From Candidatus Planktophila sulfonica (lineage in GTDB: Bacteria > Actinomycetota > Actinomycetes > Nanopelagicales > Nanopelagicaceae): 64,000 nucleotides of DNA. The position numbers were made by a program, and so were the translations under genes. A model generated the notes under the pieces. It worked only from the letters and a program-made list of their open reading frames with translations, was not told the origin of the DNA and did not search any database. The stretch covers positions 682,001-746,000 of the forward strand of contig NZ_CP016773.1 of the NCBI RefSeq assembly GCF_002288065.1. Reading direction: 5' to 3'. This document shows positions 1 through 7,789 of the stretch, piece by piece (positions within the stretch are counted from its first letter, which is position 1; each line of letters opens with the position of its first letter).

Positions 1-1
1 G

Positions 2-256
2 ACTTTGGTGGTAATCGGTCTTCCTGGTAAGCCTTATGCAGTGCATGTGGGATCACTTCTTGATGGTCGACGCTCAATCGCGGGCTCAATGATTGGTGGC
101 ATTCCGCAATTACAAGAGATGCTCAACTTCTGCGGAGAAAAATCAATAGTGAGCGATGTTGAAGTCATCAAGGCTGATTACATCAACGAGGCATACGAAC
201 GAACAGTTGCAAGTGATGTGAAGTACCGATTTGTAATCGACGCTTCAACAATCTAG
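2..256 (+). CDS. Zinc-dependent NAD(P) alcohol dehydrogenase, 3' end only
   Basis: This is the C-terminal 84 or so residues of a gene that begins before the window. The reading frame is open from base 2 and ends in TAG at 254-256. The segment RRSIAGSMIGGIPQLQEML, followed by an INEAYER motif and a terminal VKYRFVIDAST-type ending, matches the C-terminus of the cinnamyl-alcohol/YahK-type zinc alcohol dehydrogenases, which reduce aldehydes with NADPH. The catalytic zinc ligands and the Rossmann fold lie outside the window, so activity cannot be judged here. It converges on the DUF554 gene with a 20-bp gap and no obvious terminator. The family call is firm; the substrate is unknown. Confidence 0.85.
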   Translation, partial: TLVVIGLPGKPYAVHVGSLLDGRRSIAGSMIGGIPQLQEMLNFCGEKSIVSDVEVIKADYINEAYERTVASDVKYRFVIDASTI

Positions 257-276
257 TTCAGACTAAGTAAGCTCGT

Positions 277-1011
277 TCAAATAAATTGATGTAGCAGTGT
301 GGCGATTACTGGCGCGATAATGAGCGCCGGCAATATGTTTGCTACTGCGATCTTCTTGATATCCAAAAGGCGTAATCCAATGCCCACGAGCATTAGGCCT
401 CCACAGATAGTCATGGCATCGATTTGATAAGGCTGAAGGACTGAGCCCAAAAAGAGTCCGACCAAGGTCCAGGCGCCTTGATAAATCGCAACGGGAATAG
501 CAGAGGCCGCAACTCCCCATCCCAGTGATGAGGCAAAAGCCATTGCCGCAAAGAAGTCGAGAGAGGATTTCAGAATCAATTGATCCAAGCCCTCTGACAT
601 TCCGTCGCTTACGCTTCCGAGTATTGCAAGTGGTCCAATCACAAAGAGAAGCGAAGCTGAAACAAATCCTTCAATAAAGGGTCCGTCACTTGATGCCTTG
701 AATTTCTGGCGCAGAGTTTCGCCAAACTTATCCAATCTATTTTCAAGAGAGAGCGCAGATCCGATAAGTCCACCAAGCAACATTGCACCCAGAATAACGA
801 GGAGGGTCGATCCATTAGGAAGTGAATCAATAAAGGTCGATGACCATAGCGGCATAAGCGCTGATGCCGCCCCGAGCAAAGTGATGAGACCAAGAATGTC
901 GGTGATGAGGCTCAGCGATTTCTTGGTCAAGCGACTTCCGGCACCGATACCAATGGTGGATCCAATGATAATTGCAATGACATTGATGAGCGTTCCTAGA
1001 CCTGCAAACAT
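277..1011 (-). CDS. DUF554 family membrane protein
   Basis: A 244-aa polytopic inner-membrane protein of the DUF554 (YdfK/YqgA-like) family. The N-terminus (GLGTLINVIAIIIGSTIG) and the glycine-rich helix beginning ILGAMLLGGLIGS are typical of the family, and about seven hydrophobic segments fill the protein. Its function is not established; some annotations call it a transport protein without evidence. The ATG at 1011 is preceded by TATAGT (1018-1023, minus sense) with exactly 6 nt between, suggesting a leaderless mRNA. It is divergent from the YczE-like membrane gene, and the two -10 elements overlap. Confidence 0.85.
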   Translation of the reverse strand: MFAGLGTLINVIAIIIGSTIGIGAGSRLTKKSLSLITDILGLITLLGAASALMPLWSSTFIDSLPNGSTLLVILGAMLLGGLIGSALSLENRLDKFGETLRQKFKASSDGPFIEGFVSASLLFVIGPLAILGSVSDGMSEGLDQLILKSSLDFFAAMAFASSLGWGVAASAIPVAIYQGAWTLVGLFLGSVLQPYQIDAMTICGGLMLVGIGLRLLDIKKIAVANILPALIIAPVIATLLHQFI

Positions 1012-1017
1012 TGTTTA

Positions 1018-1027
1018 ACTATAGACT
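1018..1027. promoter_or_regulatory. Overlapping divergent -10 elements of two leaderless genes
   Basis: On the plus strand TAGACT (1022-1027) lies 6 nt before the ATG at 1034. On the minus strand TATAGT (1023-1018) lies 6 nt before the ATG at 1011. The two hexamers share two bases. A TAnnnT box 6-7 nt before a start codon is the known signature of leaderless transcription in actinobacteria. The start codons are only 22 bp apart, so the two polymerases could not open this site together. Confidence 0.6.
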
Positions 1028-1033
1028 TTACTA

Positions 1034-1702
1034 ATGAAATTTTCCGAACTTCTTAGCGTTCTCAAGCCACATAAGACAGTTCCGGTTACTCCTTGGCGCG
1101 CAGAACATAGATGGCAACTCTCCCCCACTCGTGTACTCATTCTCTTCTTTGGCCTTGCAATCTTCGGTCTCGGTGATTCACTTTTGGTTCAGGGCAACGT
1201 CGGCAACGCTCCATGGACTGTCTTCTCTCAGGGTTTAACGTTGAAAACAGGAATGAGTATTGGGTGGGCAACATTCGTTATAAGCGTTTTCGTTCTTCTT
1301 ATCTGGATTCCGCTCAATGAGAAACCAGGTTTTGGAACGCTTTCAAATATTGTTCTCATCGCCACTTTTATTGAAGTTGGCACACATATCTTCCCTAAAC
1401 AGAACTCAACCTTGTCAGGCGTCTTCTTTTCACTCCTTGGAATCGCGATGGTTGGCCTCGGCTCAGCGCTCTACATCACCTGTGGACTTGGGCCTGGTCC
1501 ACGCGATGGAGCTATGACTGGAATTCACTACAAGACCGGAATCAGAGTCGGCCGAGTTCGCCTCGGCATCGAGGTCCTCGTTCTGATCATCGGATGGCTC
1601 ATGGGTGGGACCGTCGGCATCGGAACAGCGCTATTTGCCCTCTTGATCGGCCAATCTGTGGCAATTTTCCTTGGGGTCGTGGCGCGTTTAACCCATAAGT
1701 AG
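1034..1702 (+). CDS. YczE/YyaS/YitT-family membrane protein
   Basis: A 222-aa membrane protein with about five hydrophobic helices. The family signature is visible as GLGDSLLVQGNVGNAPWTVF near residues 45-65 and the GLGPGPRDGAMTG loop near residues 150-162, both typical of the YczE/YyaS/YitT group. Bacillus YczE is linked to surfactin export, but no general function is known. The gene uses an ATG that follows a TAnnnT box by 6 nt and has no Shine-Dalgarno sequence, so it is probably translated from a leaderless mRNA. It is divergent from the DUF554 gene and 103 bp upstream of the purine permease. Confidence 0.8.
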   Translation: MKFSELLSVLKPHKTVPVTPWRAEHRWQLSPTRVLILFFGLAIFGLGDSLLVQGNVGNAPWTVFSQGLTLKTGMSIGWATFVISVFVLLIWIPLNEKPGFGTLSNIVLIATFIEVGTHIFPKQNSTLSGVFFSLLGIAMVGLGSALYITCGLGPGPRDGAMTGIHYKTGIRVGRVRLGIEVLVLIIGWLMGGTVGIGTALFALLIGQSVAIFLGVVARLTHK

Positions 1703-1716
1703 CCTTACGGCTGAAC

Positions 1717-1799
1717 TAGCCTTCAGACATCTTCCCTCGGTCTGTGAGCCGTCATTTCACACGGGGTCGCAAACACCCCCGTTACCAAAATCAGGAAGG
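1717..1799 (+). promoter_or_regulatory. Structured 5' leader of the purine permease gene
   Basis: This 103-bp gap contains a possible -10 (TAGCCT, 1717-1722), then an inverted repeat TGTGA (1743-1747) / TCACA (1757-1761), then a hairpin ACGGGG (1761-1766) / CCCCGT (1777-1782), and finally a Shine-Dalgarno AGGAAGG (1793-1799) 6 nt before the ATG. Unlike most neighbours, this gene therefore has a real 5' UTR that could fold. I do not recognise a known riboswitch class in it. The promoter position is a guess; the repeats are directly visible. Confidence 0.35.
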
Positions 1800-1805
1800 T
1801 TCGTC

Positions 1806-3242
1806 ATGCTCGATAGTTTCTTCAAAATATCTGAACGTGGCTCCACTGTAGGTCGTGAAGTTCGTGGCGGTCTCGTCACATTCTTCACCATGGCTTACAT
1901 CGTGGCGCTTAATCCACTCATCATTGGTCTTAGCAAGGATGCAGATGGAAAATTCCTTGGTGGTGGAGATGCTCCTAACCTAGCTCTCGTCGCCGCAATG
2001 ACAGCTCTTATGGCTGGCGTACTGACGATCCTTATGGGAGTTGTCGGTAACTACCCACTTGCGCTCGCAACAGGACTCGGTCTCAACACCTTCGTCGCAG
2101 TTGGAATTGCATCAAAGATGACATGGGCAGATGCCATGGGCCTTATCGTTCTTGAAGGAATCATCATCACAATTTTGGTTCTCACAGGATTTAGAACTGC
2201 TGTCTTCAAGGCAGTTCCAGCACAGTTGAAGATCGCTATCTCAGTTGGTATCGGTCTCTTCATCGCCCTTATCGGTCTTGTTGACGCAGGCTTCGTTCGT
2301 CGTACAGGAGCTGGTCCAGTACCAGTAACTCTCGGCGATGGCGGAACCCTCGTCGGCTGGCCAATTGTCGTCTTCGCACTTGGTCTCTTCCTTACTATCG
2401 GTTTGATAGTCAAGAAAGTTAAGGGTGCAATCCTTATCGGTATTGTTGTTGCAACAGCAGTTGCTGTCTTCATTGAAACAACTCTGAAGGTTGGTCCACT
2501 TTTTGACGGAGCTACAGGTAAGGTCAATCCAAAGGGATGGAACCTCAACGTTCCTGCAATGCCTGAGAAGGTAGTCGCAACACCTGATTTCAGCCTCTTC
2601 GGCCAATTCAACCTCTTCGGCTCACTCGATCGCGTTCCATTGATCACTGTGATCCTGCTTGTCTTCACCCTTTTGCTCTCAGACTTCTTCGACACTGTCG
2701 GAACAGTTACAGCAATTGGTCACGAGGCAAACCTCATCGATCGCGATGGAAATATTCCTAACAACGATCGCATTCTTCTCGTTGACTCACTCGCAGCAGT
2801 CGGCGGCGGCGTTGGAAGCATCTCTTCTAACACCAGTTACATCGAATCAGCTGCTGGCGTTGGCGAAGGAGCTCGTACAGGTCTTGCATCCGTGGTCACA
2901 GGTGTGTGCTTCTTGCTCACAACCTTCCTTGCGCCACTCGTAGCAATCATTCCTTACGAAGCAGCTACTCCGGCTCTTGTCATCGTTGGTTTCTTGATGA
3001 TGACTCAGATTAAGGGTATCGATTGGGAAGATTACGGAATTGCAATTCCTGCATTCCTTACAATCATCTTGATGCCATTTACCTACAACATCTCAGTTGG
3101 TATCGGTGCTGGTTTCGTAACTCACGTTGTGATCCGCTATATCCAAGGTCGTCGCAAGGATGTACATCCATTGCTTCTCTTAGTATCAGGTCTCTTCATG
3201 ATTTACTTCCTCACATCACCTATCAACCAGTGGGTTGGTTAA
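1806..3242 (+). CDS. NCS2 family purine permease (AzgA-like)
   Basis: A 478-aa polytopic transporter of the AzgA branch of nucleobase-cation symporter 2, expected to import adenine, hypoxanthine or guanine with protons. The N-terminus (VGREVRGGLVTFFTMAYIVALNP) and the GLGLNTFVAV segment near residue 90 are diagnostic. Residues DFFDTVGTVTAIG near position 300 form the conserved substrate-side motif of this branch. About 12-14 membrane helices fill the protein. It has a clear Shine-Dalgarno (AGGAAGG) and a structured leader, and ends at a strong bidirectional terminator. Its substrate is inferred from family membership only. Confidence 0.9.
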   Translation: MLDSFFKISERGSTVGREVRGGLVTFFTMAYIVALNPLIIGLSKDADGKFLGGGDAPNLALVAAMTALMAGVLTILMGVVGNYPLALATGLGLNTFVAVGIASKMTWADAMGLIVLEGIIITILVLTGFRTAVFKAVPAQLKIAISVGIGLFIALIGLVDAGFVRRTGAGPVPVTLGDGGTLVGWPIVVFALGLFLTIGLIVKKVKGAILIGIVVATAVAVFIETTLKVGPLFDGATGKVNPKGWNLNVPAMPEKVVATPDFSLFGQFNLFGSLDRVPLITVILLVFTLLLSDFFDTVGTVTAIGHEANLIDRDGNIPNNDRILLVDSLAAVGGGVGSISSNTSYIESAAGVGEGARTGLASVVTGVCFLLTTFLAPLVAIIPYEAATPALVIVGFLMMTQIKGIDWEDYGIAIPAFLTIILMPFTYNISVGIGAGFVTHVVIRYIQGRRKDVHPLLLLVSGLFMIYFLTSPINQWVG

Positions 3243-3260
3243 TTAGATAGTAAGTAGAAA

Positions 3261-3294
3261 GACCCCCACTTCATTATGAGGTGGGGGTCTTTTC
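3261..3294. terminator. Bidirectional rho-independent terminator
   Basis: A 13-bp stem runs from GACCCCCACTTCA (3261-3273) to TGAGGTGGGGGTC (3277-3289), with one G-T wobble and a 3-nt loop. It is followed by TTTTCTTTT on the plus strand and preceded by an A-rich stretch that reads as T on the minus strand. It separates the convergent purine permease and ung genes and should stop transcription from both sides. Confidence 0.9.
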
Positions 3295-3296
3295 TT

Positions 3297-3941
3297 TTAT
3301 AGCTTCCAGTCGATGGGTTCTCGCCCTTGTGCAACCAAGAGCTGATTTACTTGAGTAAAAGGTTTAGATCCAAAGAATCCTCTATAGGCGCTCAGCGGAC
3401 TTGGATGAACGCCCTCAATTTTGTAGGTGAAGAATATTGAAAGTTCTTGAGCTTGCTTGCCCCAAAGAACTGCAACGACATCTCTCTTACCTAACTCGGA
3501 GGCAATGTGATCAGTTATTCGTTGCCATCCAATATTGGTATGAGCATTTGATTCCCCTTGCCGCGTTGTCAGCACCCGATTGAGCAACAGGACACCTGCA
3601 GCACTCCAGGCAGAAAGATCACCGCTGGTTGGCGGTGTGATTCCTTGATCATCTTCCAATTCCTTAAAAATATTTCTCAAACTTTGTGGAATCCTTTCCA
3701 CTGATGGTGGCGTTGAAAATGCAAGCCCCATGGCATTACCCGGCGTTGGATAGGGATCTTGGCCGACAATCACGCATCTGATTGAGTCGAGGTCGAATTG
3801 AAAGGCTCGAAAAATTGAATCGAGAGAAGGTGATAAATCCTCACTTGCAATCTTCGAGAGCAACTCTGCAATGAGTGGATTTATCGGTTCAAAGACCGTT
3901 TCCCAACTAGAGTGCACGTGCGAAGAAGCGAGATCCTTCAT
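3297..3941 (-). CDS. ung: Uracil-DNA glycosylase (family 1)
   Basis: A 214-aa enzyme that removes uracil from DNA, starting base-excision repair. The water-activating loop GQDPYP is at residues 60-65 (catalytic Asp62), and the HPSPLSA minor-groove loop starts at His179. The frame extends upstream to 4061, but those 40 residues are poor in family similarity. The ATG at 3941 has a GGAAG Shine-Dalgarno and gives the usual family length, so I chose it. The start overlaps the end of the ABC ATPase gene by 35 nt, so the two are probably co-transcribed. Confidence 0.93.
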   Translation of the reverse strand: MKDLASSHVHSSWETVFEPINPLIAELLSKIASEDLSPSLDSIFRAFQFDLDSIRCVIVGQDPYPTPGNAMGLAFSTPPSVERIPQSLRNIFKELEDDQGITPPTSGDLSAWSAAGVLLLNRVLTTRQGESNAHTNIGWQRITDHIASELGKRDVVAVLWGKQAQELSIFFTYKIEGVHPSPLSAYRGFFGSKPFTQVNQLLVAQGREPIDWKL

Positions 3942-4695
3942 TGCGAACTTCCATAGGTAGTTCAAAGACTGCTGACATATGTTCCGAAGTGATGACTTCA
4001 TGAATTGGGCCCGAGACAGCAACTGCGCCATCTTTGAGAATAAGGGCATGCGTAGTTCCACTTGGAATCTCTTCGATATGGTGCGTCACAAGTATGGATG
4101 CCGGCGCAGCAGGGTCTGAGGCGAATTGCGAAAATCGTTTCAGCAAATCTTCTCGACCACCTAAATCGAGCCCCGAGGTTGGTTCATCAAGTAATAGCAG
4201 TTCTGGGTCAGCCATAAGTGCCCGAGAAATCTGAACTCGCTTCTTCTCACCATCACTCAAGGTTCCATAATCTCGATCCGCAAAATCTCTGACACCAAAT
4301 GTGGTTAAAAGCGCAACTGCGCGAGATTCATCCCAGAGGTCATAAGCCTCATTCCATCTTCCAAGAACAGCGTAAGCCGCTGTAAGAACAACATCGCGAA
4401 CTTTCTCGTCGTATGGAATATCTTCCGAAATCAAAGTTCCGCAGATGCCGATGCGATTACGAAGTTCCCAAAGATCTACGCGGCCCATCTCTTTATCTAA
4501 GACTTTTACTTGGCCTTGCGTTGGGAAAATTCTGGTTGCAAGAATTTGAAGGAGCGTGGATTTGCCTGCTCCGTTGGGTCCAAGAACAACCCATCTCTCC
4601 CCCTCAGATATTGCAAAGTTGATGGGACCGAGAATGGTGCGAACGCCACGGCGGACAGAAACATCCCTCAATTCGAGGACGCGTTGGCTACTCAT
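3907..4695 (-). CDS. Orphan ABC transporter ATP-binding protein
   Basis: A 262-aa single-domain ABC ATPase. The Walker A motif GPNGAGKST is near residues 39-47, the signature LSDGEKKRVQISRAL is around residues 145-160, and Walker B with the D-loop reads LLLLDEPTSGLD. No permease or binding-protein gene is next to it; the neighbours are ung and serB. It could energise a permease encoded elsewhere, or act as a soluble non-transport ABC protein. The start at 4695 (MSSQRVLEL) is chosen over a start at 4737 because similarity begins there. It is divergent from serB. Confidence 0.85.
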   Translation of the reverse strand: MSSQRVLELRDVSVRRGVRTILGPINFAISEGERWVVLGPNGAGKSTLLQILATRIFPTQGQVKVLDKEMGRVDLWELRNRIGICGTLISEDIPYDEKVRDVVLTAAYAVLGRWNEAYDLWDESRAVALLTTFGVRDFADRDYGTLSDGEKKRVQISRALMADPELLLLDEPTSGLDLGGREDLLKRFSQFASDPAAPASILVTHHIEEIPSGTTHALILKDGAVAVSGPIHEVITSEHMSAVFELPMEVRNEGSRFFARAL

Positions 4696-4778
4696 AGGGC
4701 TAAAAGATATATCGTCGAGGTGCAAAATCACTCGCAATTGTCAGCGTTAGGTAAGTGATTCGCGATAACCTGCGCCAT

Positions 4779-5981
4779 ATGAGCGATGAAAAGAGTGAAT
4801 TCACTGGCCTAATTCTCGTCTCTGGTATCGATACTCCAGGCATTACCCAGGCGCTCTTTGAGACCCTGGCACCATTTGCGATCACTGTTCTCGACATTGA
4901 GCAAGTTGTCATCCGCGAGCGATTGATTCTGACTGTCCTTATCTCACTCAACCCGGCGCATTCCGAAGCAATTGAGGAAGATCTTCAACTGTGTGGGCAG
5001 AAACTCGGCGTTGATATCGCGACTTCATTCCTTGAACAAGGTCAATCTTCCATTGCAGCGAAAACTGGCCTAGTACATGTTGTTGCACTCGGCAGCCCAT
5101 TGGCACCAACGGCCATAGCTGCAATCGCATCGGCCATTGCATCTCGCGGCGGAAATATCGAACGAATTCATCGCACTGCAAGCTACCCAATCACTGCGAT
5201 CGAATTCATCGTTTCAGATGCGGACCAAACAGATATCCGCGCATGCCTTGCTGAAGTTACGACTGCGCACTCTGTTGATATTGCCGTGTCCCCCGGCGGT
5301 CTGATGCGTTGGGCTAAGAAGCTCGTTGTCATGGACGTTGATTCAACCCTGATTCAACAAGAGGTCATCGAACTACTCGCCAACAAGGCAGGAGTTCAGG
5401 AGAAGGTAAAAGAGATTACCGACTCAGCAATGAGAGGCGAGCTCGACTTTAACGAGAGCCTTCGTGCACGAGTGGCTCTGCTTGCAGGTCTACCTGAATC
5501 TGTTATTACCGAAGTTCAAAAGGAAATCGCGCTTACACCTGGTGCGCGAACACTTGTGAAAACTCTCCATCAACTCGGGCATAGCGTTGCTGTCGTCTCA
5601 GGTGGATTCGTCTCAGTTATCGAGCCGCTCGTTAAAGAGCTAGGCATTGCCCATTACCGTGCCAATACCCTTGAAATCATCGATGGGAAGTTAACAGGTA
5701 AGGTCATTGAGCCAATTATTGATCGAGCAGCCAAGGCAACCGCTCTCAGAGATTTTGCTGAAATCGAAGGCGTCCAACTTGAGCAGACTGTTGCAATCGG
5801 TGATGGTGCAAATGATCTCGATATGATTTCGATTGCGGGACTTGGAATAGCATTCAACGCGAAGCCAGCAGTTAAGGCAGCGGCGGCAAGTTCTGTCAGC
5901 GCGCCATACTTGGATTCAGTTCTCTATCTCCTCGGAATTTCGCGTGAAGATATTGAAGAAGCTGGCGCGCAGCGAAAGTAA
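4779..5981 (+). CDS. serB: Phosphoserine phosphatase with N-terminal ACT-type region
   Basis: A 400-aa HAD-superfamily enzyme catalysing the last step of serine synthesis. The N-terminal 170 or so residues look like two ACT-type regulatory modules (first one starting FTGLILVSGIDTPGITQALF). The catalytic part begins at DVDSTL near residue 186 (nucleophile Asp), with GDGANDLDM as the motif carrying the magnesium-binding Asp near residue 340. The ATG at 4779 is preferred over the in-frame GTG at 4755; TAACCT lies 7 nt before it, suggesting a leaderless mRNA. Its TAA stop directly abuts the convergent stop of hisG. Confidence 0.93.
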   Translation: MSDEKSEFTGLILVSGIDTPGITQALFETLAPFAITVLDIEQVVIRERLILTVLISLNPAHSEAIEEDLQLCGQKLGVDIATSFLEQGQSSIAAKTGLVHVVALGSPLAPTAIAAIASAIASRGGNIERIHRTASYPITAIEFIVSDADQTDIRACLAEVTTAHSVDIAVSPGGLMRWAKKLVVMDVDSTLIQQEVIELLANKAGVQEKVKEITDSAMRGELDFNESLRARVALLAGLPESVITEVQKEIALTPGARTLVKTLHQLGHSVAVVSGGFVSVIEPLVKELGIAHYRANTLEIIDGKLTGKVIEPIIDRAAKATALRDFAEIEGVQLEQTVAIGDGANDLDMISIAGLGIAFNAKPAVKAAAASSVSAPYLDSVLYLLGISREDIEEAGAQRK

Positions 5982-6827
5982 TTAGAGTCTGCAGGCGTGA
6001 ATATCTGTAACAAGAATTCCGCGAGCACCAAGTGCCCACAGTTCATCCATCAGACGATTAGTATCTTTACGAAGAACCATTGCACGAACAGCCACCCAAT
6101 CCGCCTTCTGTAATGGTGAGATTGTGGGAGATTCAAGACCTGGAGTAATCGCACAAGCTTTATCAACGCTCGATGTTGGAATATCGTAATCAAGAAGAAC
6201 ATATTGACGCGCAGTGACAACGCCCTGCAGGCGTCGAATGAGAATTTCAAGTCCAGCCGGTAACTCTGAACCTGTTCTCTTAATGACAATTGCCTCTGAG
6301 ACCAGAATAGGTTCGCCGAATACTGCTAAGCCAGCCTGTTTCAATGTGTTTCCGGTGCTTACAACGTCAGCGATGAGATCTGCGACTCCGAGACGAACGC
6401 TACTTTCGACTGCGCCATCGAGGCGTACAACAGATGCTGAAATATTCAAATCAGCAAGGTGTTTTTCAACTAGCCCTGGGTAAGCAGTTGCAACTCGCTT
6501 ACCGGCTATATCTGAAGGCTTCCACTGGGTGCTAGCGGGTGCTGCAAACCTAAAAGTAGACGAACCAAAATCTAGTGCGAGAACTTCCTCAGCTTTAGCC
6601 CCTGAATCAATCAGCAAGTCACGTCCAGTTATCCCAGCCTCTAGTTCGCCAGAACCAACATAGATCGCGATATCGCGTGGGCGAAGATAATAGAACTCAA
6701 CCGAGTTATCTGGGTCCGCGAGAACTAGATCGCGAGAATCGGTGCGTTGTCTATAGCCAGCCTCTTTGAGAATTGCGATGGATGCATCGGCGAGTGAGCC
6801 TTTATTAGGAACAGCTATACGTAACAT
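5982..6827 (-). CDS. hisG: ATP phosphoribosyltransferase (long form)
   Basis: A 281-aa enzyme that joins ATP and PRPP in the first, feedback-controlled step of histidine synthesis. It begins [12 protein letters not shown] and carries the [12 protein letters not shown] and [13 protein letters not shown] motifs. The length and the C-terminal 75 or so residues indicate the long HisG_L form with its own histidine-binding domain. The start at 6827 has a GGGGAG Shine-Dalgarno; an in-frame ATG five codons upstream is less likely. It lies just downstream of hisE, as in other actinobacteria. Its stop codon directly abuts that of serB. Confidence 0.95.
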   Translation of the reverse strand: MLRIAVPNKGSLADASIAILKEAGYRQRTDSRDLVLADPDNSVEFYYLRPRDIAIYVGSGELEAGITGRDLLIDSGAKAEEVLALDFGSSTFRFAAPASTQWKPSDIAGKRVATAYPGLVEKHLADLNISASVVRLDGAVESSVRLGVADLIADVVSTGNTLKQAGLAVFGEPILVSEAIVIKRTGSELPAGLEILIRRLQGVVTARQYVLLDYDIPTSSVDKACAITPGLESPTISPLQKADWVAVRAMVLRKDTNRLMDELWALGARGILVTDIHACRL

Positions 6828-6845
6828 CTTCTCCCCTAGCAATCA

Positions 6846-7109
6846 TTAAAGAAACTTATAGATATCAGCAGGCGTTAAGCCTCGTGCGAGCATCAAAGTT
6901 TGAAGATGATAAATGAGCTGACTGATTTCTTCAGCTAACGCCTCATCGGTCTCATGTTCGGCAGCAAGCCAGACTTCGCCAGCTTCTTCAAGAATCTTCT
7001 TACCGATGCTGTGGACTCCTGCATCGAGAGCGGCGACCGTGCCAGAGCCTTCAGGGCGGTCTACCGCCTTCTGTGCCAACTCTTGCCAGAGCTGATCAAA
7101 AGACTTCAT
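6846..7109 (-). CDS. hisE: Phosphoribosyl-ATP pyrophosphatase
   Basis: An 87-aa MazG-like enzyme that removes pyrophosphate from phosphoribosyl-ATP, the second step of histidine synthesis. The family core [17 protein letters not shown] and the [15 protein letters not shown] helix carry the metal-binding acidic residues. It is the stand-alone HisE form, not fused to HisI. The ATG overlaps the stop of rpe by 4 nt, and hisG follows 18 nt later, so rpe-hisE-hisG are probably one transcript. Confidence 0.95.
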   Translation of the reverse strand: MKSFDQLWQELAQKAVDRPEGSGTVAALDAGVHSIGKKILEEAGEVWLAAEHETDEALAEEISQLIYHLQTLMLARGLTPADIYKFL

Positions 7110-7777
7110 GGTGCGAGTTTACTGGAGATGGCTCGCTCGCGAAGAGCATTTACCATCCTTGCAGGATCCTCAGCGTTAAATACAGCGCTTCCAGCGACGA
7201 AGGTATCAGCTCCGGCTGTAACTGCTATTTCGATGGTTTCAAGTGAAATTCCACCATCTACTTGGAGCCAGATAGGGCGTGAACCAATAATTTTACGAGT
7301 TATCCGAACCTTCTCCATCATCGATTCCATGAATTTCTGTCCGCCAAAACCAGGTTCGACTGTCATGATTAAGAACATATCGACGTCGTCGAGAAATTCG
7401 GAGTATTGATCGATCGCTGTTCCTGGCTTTACTGCAAGCGCTGCTCTCGCGCCGTGGCTTTTGATTCCTTTAAGGGTTGAAGAGATATCAGAAGTAGCTT
7501 CAGCATGAATCGTCACACTGGCGGCTCCTGCAACTGCATAATCAATAGCAATCGAATCAACATTCGCCACCATTAAGTGGGCATCAATAGGGATTGGTGA
7601 GGCGGCAATAATCTTTGCAGCCGAGGAAAAATCAAAGGTGAAGTTGGGGACGAAGACATTGTCCATGACATCGAGGTGTATGAAATCACTAACCGGGGCA
7701 ATCTTGGCTATCTCTTGATCTAGGTGTCCAAAGTCAGCGTTAAGGATGCTTGGAGTTATGCGAATGTGCCCACTCAT
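7106..7777 (-). CDS. rpe: Ribulose-phosphate 3-epimerase
   Basis: A 223-aa TIM-barrel enzyme interconverting ribulose 5-phosphate and xylulose 5-phosphate in the pentose phosphate pathway. Motifs seen are [13 protein letters not shown] at the N-terminus, [10 protein letters not shown] with the metal-binding residues, [18 protein letters not shown], and VDGGIS near residue 175. The ATG at 7777 lies 6 nt after TAGGCT, whose first three bases are the TAG stop codon of rsmB, suggesting leaderless transcription from inside the operon. Confidence 0.96.
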   Translation of the reverse strand: MSGHIRITPSILNADFGHLDQEIAKIAPVSDFIHLDVMDNVFVPNFTFDFSSAAKIIAASPIPIDAHLMVANVDSIAIDYAVAGAASVTIHAEATSDISSTLKGIKSHGARAALAVKPGTAIDQYSEFLDDVDMFLIMTVEPGFGGQKFMESMMEKVRITRKIIGSRPIWLQVDGGISLETIEIAVTAGADTFVAGSAVFNAEDPARMVNALRERAISSKLAP

Positions 7778-7783
7778 GTCTTC

Positions 7784-7789
7784 AGCCTA
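7784..7789 (-). promoter_or_regulatory. -10 element of rpe sharing the rsmB stop codon
   Basis: Read on the minus strand, TAGGCT (7789 to 7784) ends exactly 6 nt before the rpe ATG, and its TAG (7789-7787) is the rsmB stop codon. The spacing equals that at eleven other starts in this window, the arrangement expected of a leaderless promoter. Confidence 0.5.

Noticed and set aside
1743-1761. CRP/GlxR-like site TGTGA...TCACA
   Set aside because: The half sites match but the spacer is 9 bp, not the 6 bp of a CRP-type operator, and the site lies downstream of the likely promoter.
2051-2695. A 214-codon minus-strand frame inside the purine permease gene
   Set aside because: It lies fully antisense to a well-supported transporter, is rich in Pro, Arg, Thr and Lys as expected of a shadow frame, and shows no family motif.
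3942-4061. Forty-codon N-terminal extension of ung
   Set aside because: The extra residues do not resemble the family, whereas the ATG at 3941 has a Shine-Dalgarno and gives the normal length.
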